From: Brienomyrus brachyistius
Lineage: Eukaryota > Chordata > Actinopteri > Osteoglossiformes > Mormyridae
Direction: 5' to 3'
DNA length: 64,000 nucleotides
NCBI RefSeq assembly: GCF_023856365.1
Contig: NC_064534.1
Coordinates: forward strand, 15,335,960-15,399,959
The notes under the pieces were generated by a model. The model saw nothing but the letters and a program-made list of their open reading frames with translations. It was not told the origin of the DNA and made no database searches. The position numbers and the translations under genes are program-made. This document shows positions 32,504-45,060 of the stretch, piece after piece; the first letter of the stretch is position 1; every line of letters begins with the position of its first letter.

Positions 32504-34367
32504 TTAAATTTATGCTTTAGGGAACTGCTATTGAAACCTGGACTAGAGTGATGTATTACACAATGTACATTAACCTGAATGTTAATATGTAGCTACATAA
32601 ATGGGCAAAATACGCTTTGGATAAAATGATTCTTCACTGTGAAATTACAGTAATTATTAAACAAGAAAAAAAATAACTTGCATGAAGCAGAAACAAAAAT
32701 AGCAAGTTCACAAGCCACCAATCCTTGTACCCCAGTGCTGGTTCATAAAATGACTATGTGAACTGTTCTAATTAACCTTTGTTAAAATACAACATATGAG
32801 AATATAATCAACCTAAGTTTAAATCTGTGACGTGTGGACATGCATGTGTGTGAGAATGAGAGAAAAATAAAAGAATGCAAAAGAAAATCACACATATTTT
32901 TAGCTGTCAATAATTTTTTCTTTTTATACAGCAATCCATTTTTACAGGAATTATGCAGAAACCTACCCGAGACTCACTGCTGAATATTTAATGGTGCCTT
33001 AAGAGAAGATTAAGTGGGAGGACTGATTAAAGGGAGATGGTCAGAACACAGCATCTCGCTGGCAGTTTAAATAAGCAAAACATTTAATGGTACTCAACAT
33101 GTAGGCAGTCACAGTTTTTAATCACTTCAGTAACTTGGAAAAAACAGCAGCTTTCGAATAGTAACATATCAAGTCTATATGGTCTTTGTTAGACCTTAAT
33201 GGACACATAATGACCAAGTTAAATTAAATTCATTCCTGGTTATATGACAGAAACTATTTAGGTCCGGAGCAGTTCATGTGATTAAAACTCTTGTAATTTA
33301 ATCCTATAAACTGCAGAAAAAAAAAATATATATATATATCAAAGTTTAATATATTCTTTAAAAGTTAAGTCACAATATGAACAATATTTGTAGCAGTCAT
33401 AACCCAAAAACATTATCGTCCAGCAGCCTTTCCCACCAACTTATCTTCAAAAATAATAGTCTGAAAGGTTTTCTACAATACCAAGTCTTTCAAAATGTTT
33501 AGTGCTTTGAAAGCAACATCCACTGTGAATAACCACTACAGAGACCACCTGTTGATTAATCATTACCCTTTCTTTTTTGAAAGCCTTCCCCAAACCACTG
33601 GAAATAGCTATTACTGATTCCAGTCAGAAGCATACACAGCATGGTCCATTGACATGGATTATGGGAACACTTTAGTTTACATGGGCAAAAGTACCTTGCT
33701 GTATCCCTATGGATGGACCTTTGTCACCAGTCTTTTCAGTTTTGTCTGTTGTTAATTACTCGTGGTTTTGACAGCTAGCCTGTTGTTCTTGTATTGTTTG
33801 GGAAACAGAGGTTGATTCCGTACAGGTGGCAGGAGGCTTTTCCTTTTCAGTGTCAGGTGAAATGGCCGGGCAGTCTTCTTTTCGTTAACAAAGGGCCACT
33901 GCCACACCTGGAAACATGACTGTGAATCCCTAATGATTCCCACAGAACCAGCTAGCCTGGTGTACACCATTCAAGCCTTTGACACGTCGGAGGTCGAGCT
34001 CTTTTCTCTAAGTGATACATGTGCTGCTCATTGTACTTCAATGGGGAGCTTTAAGTGGGAAAGTCTGGGACACCTTAGAAAACACAATAGATGTGTCCTA
34101 AGATATTAATGGGTAAATGAGACGACATGGAACAAAAAGTGCACAATGCCATAGACTTGTACAGAGTATTTTTTCACATCCTCATACTTCTTGGGGTAGG
34201 AAAAGATCAGTGCTATCACACTGTAGACTGCAAACGTAAATAAACATCTTCTGTTTACAGGCTCAACTGGAATCTTTGCTGAAAAAAAGGCTAACATTTG
34301 CTCAATTACCATTATCACAATGCTCCCTTCTACAAACTTATATGCTAGAATGAAACGTGTCACATAT
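32504..34367. other. Intergenic, nothing recognised
   Basis: AT-rich with open frames of up to 96 codons on the minus strand (33752-33970, 34106-34396) that have no recognised domain. Could include distal unc5d 3' UTR if the nearer polyadenylation signal is not used. Confidence 0.5.
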
Positions 34368-35242
34368 TTTATTTGACACAATTCCCATCGTGCCATTTTA
34401 AATGATCCCCTTGGCAGACAGATTTTTCGACGTTAAACTGCTATGCAAAAAAGGCCTAATATAACAGAGGTTTCTGTGAAGGCCTAATAGCACAGAGGTT
34501 TCTGTGAAGGCCTAATAGCACAGAGGGTTCTGTGAAGGCCTAATAGCACAGAGGGTTCTGTGAAGGCCTAATAGCACAGAGGGTTCTGTGAAGGCCTCGC
34601 AACAGCAGCACACTAGAGGATACAGTCGTTTGCAAGCCACAGAGAGCCAAAAAAAAAAAAAACATTCCATACCCACTTCAGATTGTTCAGGTCAGTCACA
34701 TCTAAAAGCATAAAGATTTTCTTAAAAGGCAACCCTTGTGTCTCAATGTTGTCTGGTGCAAATGAACCCCCGTGGAGGGAAGAGCGATTCAGTTCGAAAA
34801 GATTTATGGCAAAGCATGTTGCACAATGTAGTTTAGAAGATAATAAAAGTGAAAAAGGAAACAGAAACACAATCAGACAAAGCCAAAGAAAATTAAAGAA
34901 CAGAAAAGAAAATATTTCACATGTATGAAGGGAGACATGAGAGCATGGTTAGGAAGTCCAACAAAGGCAGAAGCACGGCTGCATGTCGGTACAATCCTTA
35001 TTTTCCCATACGGGGAAAGAAACGAACATCTGTTCAATTTCGTGAAACTCATCCGATAATAATTCAAATTGTTTCACATTTCATTCGCATTGGTAATGCA
35101 TTAGGTTTCTTCAATGATGATGTTTTTCTTTTAGCCCCAGCTCGAATTCAGCTAGAAAGGGCGGGTGGCGTGTCTTCTGTTAGCAGTTTACAGACCGCCT
35201 GTCATCCGTCTGTCTTCCCAGGACTGGCTTTCCCAGTTGCTA
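34368..35242 (-). other. Likely unc5d 3' UTR with a candidate polyadenylation signal
   Basis: Non-coding stretch below the unc5d stop. A minus-strand AATAAA at 34368-34373 is the first canonical signal I found, which would give a 3' UTR of about 875 bases containing the 28-base tandem array at 34451-34597. The extent is inferred, and a longer 3' UTR is possible. Confidence 0.35.
34451..34597. repeat. 28-base tandem array, five full copies plus a partial one
   Basis: Units start at 34451, 34479, 34507, 34535 and 34563, with a partial copy at 34591. Consensus begins aaggcctaatagcacagagg. Later copies are almost identical, while the first differs at a few bases, as expected for recent unequal exchange. 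Each unit contains the palindrome AGGCCT. Probably transcribed in the unc5d 3' UTR. Confidence 0.95.
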
Positions 35243-35423
35243 CTACGAAAAGTCTGACTTTGGTTCCTCTGGGGTTTTCACTGGGCTTTTGGAGTGAATC
35301 TTGCCAATTTCCTCCAGTGCACTGGCTAGTGAGTCCAGATCACTGTTATCCTGGTGCTGTGCTTCCCACAGGTTCAGAATAACTGCAGAAGGGCTCTGCT
35401 GTTTGGCAAAATAGGACAGATTT
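35243..35423 (-). CDS. unc5d: unc5d last coding exon: death domain, part 2, and stop
   Basis: Starts at acceptor ttacag|AAATCT and ends at TAG 35243-35245. Encodes [40 protein letters not shown] and [20 protein letters not shown], the second half of the death domain and a short tail. The mammalian tail has about eight further residues; bases after this stop do not resemble them. Confidence 0.95.
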
Positions 35424-38400
35424 CTGTAATGCAACACAAAGAAGAAAAAAACATCAGTGGTCATATTGTGAATAATTCATTTAACTTTTGAATTCTAATA
35501 TAGGTAAACCACACAAAATATAGGTAAATACAAAAGACTTGAATCTTAAATGAAACAATGTACATTACTGCCATATCAAAAGCTGTTCATTTCACTTATA
35601 GCCATTGGAGGGCACCAGAGTGTTTTATCACATTAAGAGGCTTATTCTACATGGTGAGACACCCTCAGACCCAAGTCAATGAATTAAAAATCAGCTTAAC
35701 AAACGTTCAGACACTCTCATTATGTAGAAGCAGCAGGTCTGGATGAGCTGCAGCACAAGGTTCAAAATCCTCAAAAATCCCTCAATTACTGCTGCTTGTT
35801 TCCCCACACGCATATAGCAAATGATATAGTGAACATGGCATTCATCGCTAATCACAAAGCGACAGAATTCCCCAATGTCTTCCCTTATCTCTCACAAATG
35901 TCTGCAGACACATTCAAAACCTGAAATTTCTTTTGACTGTTTATTCACGGAACTGGAGAACAGAGAGTTCTAAGATACTGCATAACAACACCAAAAATTC
36001 TTGAAATCAAAAATATACAGAATGTAACAGGTAAATCTTACAGATATACACTATTATACTAAATGTCACGGGACACATAGAGTTATAAAAAGATAAGTGT
36101 AACATTTTACTTAAGGGCACACAAATAACTTAGTAACTCAATGTTTAGCAAATAATGAACTAATATAGTTCCTGCATGAAATACATGAATTGTCATAATT
36201 AATAAATGATGAATGAACATAGGATCAGTACGTAACACTTAGTTACTGGGTAATTTATGCATTAAGTAAGAGTGTACAACTGCATTATTTGTGCACCTCA
36301 AGTAAAATGCTGCCGAAATAAGTAACACATTGGCTTGCTTTTGGCCTTAATTAGCCTTTTATTCTATTATGGAAATGATCTACTTAATTTTTGCTAAAAG
36401 CAGTAGTACTGTGTTCTACTCCACTGCAGCACAGAACCTTCATTACAGCCAAAGTTACGATGTTATTCTCTACGAAGCAAAACACAACAGTGTATTTAAT
36501 AACCACAGCATGTGCTATGACTTCCAGTTGCACAGAATACACAAATATCTAGAATCATTAAGGTAGGAATTAAGTGTTTTCTGTCACACACTCAGGGTTT
36601 TGATATAATTAAATTTGCAACATTGTTGCAAAGGACAGCATAAGCATATGCATGCGATTTATAATGCAGGTCGTTGGTGGCTTCTTTGTGTTAGAGTTTG
36701 ACTCAGATTAGGGACAAATAGCTAACAAAAAGGTCAAACTCATACCTGTGATTATTGATGCTCACCAGCTGGCCCACGGCTGGCCTCCTTACAAACAAAC
36801 CTATCAGGGGAGACTCATATATCCCTGCAAGGAAGTAGCTCAGCCATGGTGTTCCTGCCCTTTTCAAAATTCACACCGTGACTTTTGTGTTTTAATTTAC
36901 CTTTCATATGTTTAATACAGTGAACTTCATTTTACTCTGAGACTATAGAATAGACCATATTACAGGTAATGTAAGAGGGTTAGTGCAAGCATAAGGCTTT
37001 AAAAGGGAAGGGAAAGAAAAATCTATTAATTTTTGAATAGCACTTCAAGATGTATTTTTCCACTTTTTCTGGCAAACTACTAGTCATGCTGTTCCGAAGA
37101 AGAAATGTATGGCAGCTTAACACCCACCTAAATACTGAATGATTTTTATTTATTTGCAAGAGTATCTGCCTATCAAACGCTGATCAACTGTCACCGATTC
37201 CACCGTCTCGTAAACAAGTAAGAATACTTTTAGTGGCATTTCCACATATTTTCCATCTTGCACTGAATGAAGTGAGTGGGCTGAACAATCACTAGGGAAC
37301 AAGCAGAGTGACTATAATTGGGCTTTTAACATCTTGGTTGCCTTGGAAATAAACGTCTCAAGGCTGGACCAGGTGCTCTTACCTCTCAATGTGGAGCTTC
37401 CGGGCTAAGAGCTGCCAGTCTTTGCCTTTGGCGTTGGCAGTATCGAAGGTGGCGCAGATTCTCTGCCGGATGGAGTAAGGGATTTTGAAAGCTTTGGGGC
37501 CAGTCTGGGAGGTGACTGTGCAGTCAGAGTGTGTGAAGAAGGGTACTTGCTCCTTTTCTGCCTGGGAAGCCGAAGACAATGTGGAGTAGCGATAGAGGAG
37601 AGAAATGCAAAAAATTTTTGCAACCGAATCAAGTATTTGCAAGCACAGTTCATTTCACACAACATTTTTGTGGTCTCTGTACAGGGTCTTTCCCATCTTT
37701 TGCTGCAGTTATCAGAGTCTTTTGTAGTTTTCCCATGCTAAAAATTTCAGTGAATCAAGTATGCATGAGGAGCACAGACACTTTATGTGCCAGAGACGAA
37801 AATAAAGCATCTTAGAATAGCCCACTCGACAGCAAAGAATTTAGCCAACACAGGCCTGGCCAAGTTCCAGGGAGAGCCTCACCTCTGCCACCAACGTGTA
37901 AACCTGGAGGATCTGCTCGTCCCCTTTGACCTGACGCACGCTGATCTTGCAGGACAGCTGCGTGGTGCTAGGGCTGTATCGCTCCAGGGAGAAGGCACAG
38001 TGCAAGGGCTGCTGGTTGCTGCACCATACATGCGAGAAGGAAAATTCCTGTAGCGGAGTACAAGGAACACAGAGACTTGTTGAACCGGTGGGCCTTTCAC
38101 GTCTCCATGTGACAAAAGAATCGCCTCCCTGTCATAGATATGGTGCAGAGTGTATCGCAAAATAACACCGCGAAGTGGAGTCCGATCTTTAAAGGCCTAA
38201 TGCACATAAGAGATGTGGGGAAGTTTTTTTGCCCACCATAACACTCAGGACTGCAATCAGGACTAGGTCTTCCTGAGGTTCATTAACCTTTTCTGTTTCT
38301 GGGACCCTTCCTGGGGTACATGAAAACCAATGCAAAATCCAAGGTAATTCTGATAATGGAGTAAGAACTACATAGCTGGAGAAACAGGTGCAAGGAAAAT

Positions 38401-41400
38401 GATTTCCTTTGATGTGTAATTAATTTAGGCAGCAGAAAGAGGCCGTGACACCCTCCATCATCTTTCCTATCTCCACGGTGACCTGTACAGAAAGCCCAGT
38501 GGAGGTGAGGGGGACATTAGATTAAAACAGAGCTTTCTGTGTGCCATTACAGGACTGGGCGCCAAGCTTTACCAAGTAGCGCAGGATTAAAATGGGAAAT
38601 AAGGTGTTTCTTAGCAGTAAAAGCTGACTAGATATACAGCTCTGGAGAAAAACAAGATACCACTCTATATATATTTAAATCATAATTGTTAAATCCTGGT
38701 TTAATCCTGGTTCTAATGGCAGAAGGCTACACTGACAGACAGGCTGCGTCAATGTTCAAAGTTTCTAAGAGAGCAGTACACAGGAACAAAGTGAAGCGGG
38801 AGGCACTGGCAATGACCAAAGACCAGCCAGATAAAGGGCAAAAGCAAGTTTCTAATGCCAGAGATGACTGTCAACTTATCCGACAGTGCCTCATAAATCG
38901 AAGGATGACCTCAGGTGACCTTGCATCCCACTATCTCCACCTATCTGTCCACTTGGAGACACATAATCACACTCGCACTTGCACAGACAAACATACTGTC
39001 ACTACTGCACAATTCTTCAATGCAATCATACCCCAATTGTGGTAGGGCATAAGCCGTCCTCCAAAGTGAGGGATAGTGGTCGTTAAATTTTTTTAAAATA
39101 AATATAAAGGGAAACATTAATTGGTGTGAAATGCACTGCTGGGATAGTTAGGACTGCTACAACTCCTAGAAGCCCTTAAAGATTTGGAAAGCAAGGAAGA
39201 AGCCCATGCATTCATTTATTTATTTATTTTTTCTGCATTCTGCTTATTTCTGCTGCACTGTCCACTTTGCTGCTGTATAACGCAAATTTCCCACCCGTGA
39301 GACTAATAAAGGCAATCTTATCTTATCTTATTTTATCAATGAGAAGCAGGGAGGAGTGGAGTTTGCAAAAAATGTATACAGACGCTCCTCTACAGCCGTT
39401 CATAATTTCAAATGTTCATAAGTTGTTATTCAACATCATTTTAAGGGTATACGCAAATACAAAGAGCTAGGATGCCGGAAGTACGCACGCTACGCTGCTG
39501 CATGGCAGGAGTAGCGGCCAGAAGTTTTACTACATGGAATTGGCGCACAGAAAAAAAAATGATATTGCGGACAGGAAACGGGAGCCCAATGAACACAATT
39601 TGTACTTACAGTCCTCTTCGTTCGTCTGTCTGAAAGTTTGTAAGTTGAAAGTTTGTAAGTAGAGGAGCATCTGTATTTTACACATACATATTCTCATAAA
39701 GTAAGAGAAAGGTTGCTGTGGTCTCTTAAACTTTTCCAAAGCTGTGTGAAGCCAGTCTTGATATTTTTCTTTCTCATTCAGAAATCGGGCACAGCTCCTT
39801 CAACCCTTATATAATAGATGCATTATAATAGACACCTTTCTCCAAAGCAACGTAAGAGTGAGCAAAGCTTGGGGTCAGACAGCAGGATCAGCCAGTATCC
39901 ACACAGGATCTTGCTCAAGGACCCAACAGTGTTACGCTTACTCTGCCAACCACGGCATTCAACCCCACAGCCTTCTGGATATGGGCACAGATCCTTAACC
40001 CACTGAGCTGCACACCCCAGTTCCCAGAGAGGTGTTTATGAAGCCGTTTTGATCCTAATCATTTCATAAGGAAGCCTTGTGGCCAAATTACAACCTTCAA
40101 CCTCCACATCAAGGAGCCACCACCTTGCCTGATGCCCCACCCTACCTCACTGTCTTCCCTTCATGCTGGCAATGGGATATAGAGTAAAGATATACTGTAT
40201 ATTCATGATGATCAGAAATAGGCCTTGCAGAGGACATGGCGGACGGGGCAACGGGACCTGAAGCATCTGGTCTTGTGGATAGGGATACGCCTGCGAGTAA
40301 AGGTTGGTGGATCAAATCTCAGGAGGGGATCTCCTTTTGTGACATTGACCATTATGTCTGACCTGAATCTGCTCCAGCAATGTACCGAAAAGTTATTTAT
40401 AAAATATCTGAGTTGCTGGACAAATCAGACCTGCTACTAAAAAAGGTCAAATTAATTATGATGTATATAATAAAGTATGCAAGCTAAAATTTATGCTAGA
40501 AGCATACCTGCATCGAGAAAAGGTGATATTATACATACATTCTGCTGGCTGTAATTTTTTTTGTTTTGTCCACTGCATTTATAAATAAATGCAAGGTAGC
40601 ATTTATCCTCACTATTCATTTAGCTGAGACACTTAAAACAATGGCATAAATCAGGTTCCTTATCAGCTTACAGAACTACTAAATTAGTTATGCTCCAGAG
40701 CTGTAGCTAATTCTTTGCAGTGATTATAGTTATTAGTGTCTGCTTAAGTCTAAATATAAACGTTGTGAGATAATATAATAACATACTTAGAAACATGCTG
40801 CCATTTTTGTACCTGACAAGTGGTGAAGGGCTTGATATTCCACAGGAACTGTGGGACATCCTGAATGGACACCTGGAGGTTGAATGCATTTCCCCTGAAG
40901 CGCAGTGTTTTAGGTTCCTCGAGCAGCTGCCCACCTCTACCTGTTTCTGCAGCAACTGCCGCCTGCAGTGAGAGACAGAGTCAAACTGGAGCATGATGCA
41001 AGACGAAGCTTGAACAGTGGGACGCCAAGGAATTAATGGCAGGGCATCCAATAAACGAGGGCGCGATTTGACAGGTGTGAATGATATTTTTGTTTATCAG
41101 TAGCATTTTTTGTACATAGCTCAAAACAAACACAACTGCACTCTGACCTGCAGCCTTTAGAAACTGTGACATGTAAGGACACAGAAAGAATCTATTTTAT
41201 TATTGACTATCATATAGTCACAACATTATGGAGGGTAAGGGCGTCTTTTAATTAAACCGATCGCGTTTCTTGCCATCATTCTTATGAGACTGTACATTAG
41301 AAATATACAGTGGCATACAGATTTATATATAAAGAAAATTTATATATATATATATATTTATATATAATCTAAGCATTGTACTCATGTAGTACTGTTCCTA

Positions 41401-43424
41401 GGATTTATCCATTCATCCATTTTCCAAACCGCTTATCCTACTGGGTTGCGGGGGGAACCGGAGCCTATCCCGGAAGCTATGGGCACAAGCCAGGGAATAA
41501 CCCAGGATGAGGGGCCAGCCCATCGCAGGGCACACTCACACACCATTCACTCACACATGCACTCCTACGGGTAAGTTAGTAACTCCAATTAGCCTCAGCA
41601 TGTTTTTGGACTGTGGGGGGAAACCGGAGTACCCGGAGAAAACCCCACGATGACATGGGGAGAACATGCAAACTCCGCACACATGTGACCCAGGCGGAAA
41701 CTAGAACCTGGGACTCGGAGGTGTGAGGCAACAGTGCTAACCACTGCATCACCATGCCGCACAATTTAAATACTATTACATTTAAATAGAGTTTTAAAAG
41801 TAAGAAGGAGAAAAACAACACATCAAACAATTTTCTTGTCTTGTATTATTCCCCTTTTCATCTGGGCACATAAAAGAGCACGACTTTCCGACACATTAAA
41901 CAAGCAGGCAAAACAGAACAAATAGAAATTTCAATTTATAACCTTACAAATACGTATGTGGGTTTAAATAAGAGTCCAGCGCATTTCCCAAACTAACGTG
42001 TTATGGATGAAAGACCTTTCTGATTTTACACCTTAAGATATTCATCAATTATGCCTATTTTGTGATCCCAGGGAGGTTCAAACACACAGGCCCCCCTTTG
42101 CCTGTTTCATCACATACAGAGAAGACAGCACATGCTGGACCTAATTGATGGAGTATAATAGAGGTTTCTGTGTGTCCTTGTGAGGCTGTAGTGAAGCAGA
42201 GGCTATTCGAAAAGTAAGAAATAAAACCTTAAAAAATTGACTTGACATTGCTGGTGCTCCAATCAAATAGCTCTCTTCAATAAACAACATCATCTGCTTC
42301 TCAGCGGTATTACTGTATTGAACAAAGGCAAAGCACAGCAACTATGCTGACACCTAAATTGAGAAAACAGGCTTCAGAAAGTTTTGACTGCTCACCCGTG
42401 TGTGTAGTAGGCAGTTAAATTATACTGTTTTCATCAAATTCAAGCATAGCTGAAGTAAGAAATTTTGCCTCGAGATAAAAAAGCCTGATTTCAGTCATCA
42501 CTCAATTTCACTCAGTCATCACTCAATACGCAGTTACAGTGGTTTGCCTTTGTAGGGTAGTGCACCCAAAAAACATTGTGAGGTGTGTGTCTGAGAGCTT
42601 CTGCCTGCCTTATGGTCCTATGCCTCGTCAGGGAGTATTGGCGTGGGGGGGTGGCTTGGGGAACGGAACCACAGGCAAAATGCTTATATCTTCCAAATGC
42701 TGCAAAGTTCTCATGATCACATTCCATGTGTTCAGATGCACACAGCGTCTTTCTGATTATACTAAAAATCTTTAACAATCTAGCAGGATAATTTGCATGA
42801 TTGTCATATATAAACAGAATGCAGCTGCTACACCTCAACATCTATTTTGGCAAGTTATCTTTGAGAGGTAACAATATATCCATCTAATTGCAGTCTACCG
42901 CAGTACATTTCTTTGACAAAAGGTATGCAGTGTAATGGTAAACATGATTATCTGTTGCACTACTTGTATAAATCATGAAGCCTTGAATTGTAATTGGACA
43001 GTCTAGCTAATTGTGAGATCAAAGTCAATTCGTTGCATAGTAGCGCCTCACTCACCTGAAAGGCATGCGGAGTATCATCAACACAGTACACGCGCAAACT
43101 ATAGTCCAATGAGCTCCCACCCGTGCTGCCAAACACAGCCATCTTCAGCCTCTTGACAGCGGTTTCAGTGAGGGGCTCACCAACCAATGCATAAGAGCCC
43201 GGCTGCTCCAGCAGAAGATGGCAGCTATGGGAGTCCAATAGGCAGTAGCAAGATGTTGTTTCATCCTCCATTGACATCACTTCCTGAAACACATCGCCAA
43301 AAATCTTGTTTTTCATTTGGTTACTTGTGGTTAAAGGTTAGGGTTGTCATAGTTAGGATAAGGGTTATCCCCATAGAAATGAATAGAGTCTCCCCAAAAG
43401 ATTCAGATACCTAATCTGTGTGTG

Positions 43425-43470
<46 letters not shown>

Positions 43471-45018
43471 GGGGGGGGGGGGGTAATATATTTAAAGTGA
43501 AACTGCAAGTAAAATGTTAAGAAAGGAACAAAACAAAAGTTAAAAGTTATTCATACATTCTCCATGGGAAAAATTGGTATAAAATTCTCACTGGTGCAAA
43601 TGTCCTAGTGCCACACTGAGAGGAACAGTAGAGAACTACATTTCCTTAAAATGATCCTTTACACTTCTTCTTTTTGATCAGATTACCACGATGTCCTTTG
43701 CCTTTTATTCTGCTAAAATGGCTCACCATTTTAAACTACCTGAGGAAGACATGCGTTTTTTTCCAGGCAGAGAGATGCCCGGAAGAGACGTCATTCAAAC
43801 TCTATTCATGAGTGATTCATGCCTGGAAGTTCTTTTGTAGTCTCTTCCCTTTTGGGGGAATTACTTCTTGTGCAAATGTCAGTTACAGTTAAAAGCCTGC
43901 ATTTTGTTATCCTTAGTAGCACTCAAGCAACAGATTATTGGGTTCGATCTGAAAATGTCTTGGTAACCTAAAGAAAAACACAGGAATTGGGCAAAAAAAA
44001 TTGAGGCAAAAATGAAGCAGAATGGAAATACAGCAAATATGGCTTTTTGACCTTTTTTCCCCATATGAACTGAGAAAACGGTCTATTCCAATGAATGAAT
44101 GAAAACAAAGTTAGGTCTCCTAGAGACTTTTTTCATTAGACTGTACACATATGTCAGAGCAGAGCCCAGTTTAAGAATAAGATCGGAAGGAGAAACACCA
44201 GTACTTGGTACCACAGTAAAACAACGTTTCAGGGAAAAAAATATCTTCCTTTTGTTTCCTTTTGTGTATTCCTAACTCGGGCTTAAATGTGCAATATACA
44301 CAAAACTCTGCATTCCAAGCATCATTTACCTACCAAAAGTTCAATGTAGATAAATATGCTTGAACACCATCAATTATAACCAAGCGGACAGTAGAATTTT
44401 TTGGAAATAGGCCCAACTAAACAACTTATAGTGAAATAATATAGTGAAATATAGTGAAAAACTGCACTTTATACAAAGTCATAAATAAAGGTGCATCTCA
44501 TCAGTCTATCCTCCTTTCAAACCATGGGGTGGTACAGAGTAGGGGGAGCCTATCCCTTGAATGAAAGAACACAAGGCAGGGGCCAAATGCAAATTCGCCT
44601 AACTGCATGTCATTGGACTGTCAAGGGAAACCAGAGAACCTCTAAAACGTCTAACAGGGAGAACATGCAAACTCCACACCCACACTGAATAAATATTAAC
44701 TGATTTCCCACGCTAAGCAGCAGGCTGCTTCCAGGTTAGAAATTTCTAAGACGGCAGTACACAAGAAAAAGGTGAGGCAGGAGACACTGGGAACGACCAG
44801 TAACCAGCCAGGTAAAGGGCGGAAGCTACATTCTAACGGGAGAGATGACTGTTAACTTATCTGACAGTTTCTCATAAATTGGAGGATGACATCGAGTGAC
44901 CTTCAAAAGGAATGGGAAACATTAAGTGCGGGTGTGAAGTGCACTGCTAGGACAGTTTGTATCAGGCTCCTAGAAGCAGGATTGAAGATTTAATTTTTTC
45001 CAGGGCTCAGTATACATA

Positions 45019-45060
<42 letters not shown>

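Larger units (their letters stand above)
38636..39747 (+). mobile_element. Tc1-like element (family A, copy 3) with two nested insertions
   Basis: Ends cagctctggagaaaaacaag and, inverted, cagctttggaaaagtttaag. 38686-38930 reads [20 protein letters not shown] and SGDLASHYL, the helix-turn-helix part of Tc1 transposase. Family sequence is interrupted at about 39210-39340 by a LINE tail and at 39376-39676 by a MITE. Located in the intron between two UPA exons of unc5d. Confidence 0.85.

Noticed and set aside
34106..34396. 96-codon minus-strand frame downstream of unc5d with hydrophobic stretches
   Set aside because: Looked briefly like a membrane protein, but no family, start context or exon structure supports it.
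34451..34597. CRISPR-like array
   Set aside because: Units are directly adjacent with no unique spacers, in a vertebrate genome; it is a minisatellite.
37405..37665. Alternative minus-strand frame over the death-domain exon
   Set aside because: Frame shadow of the true unc5d exon, which reads [13 protein letters not shown].
37879..38160. 93-codon minus-strand frame over the UPA exon
   Set aside because: Wrong frame; the correct frame gives [11 protein letters not shown] with proper splice sites.
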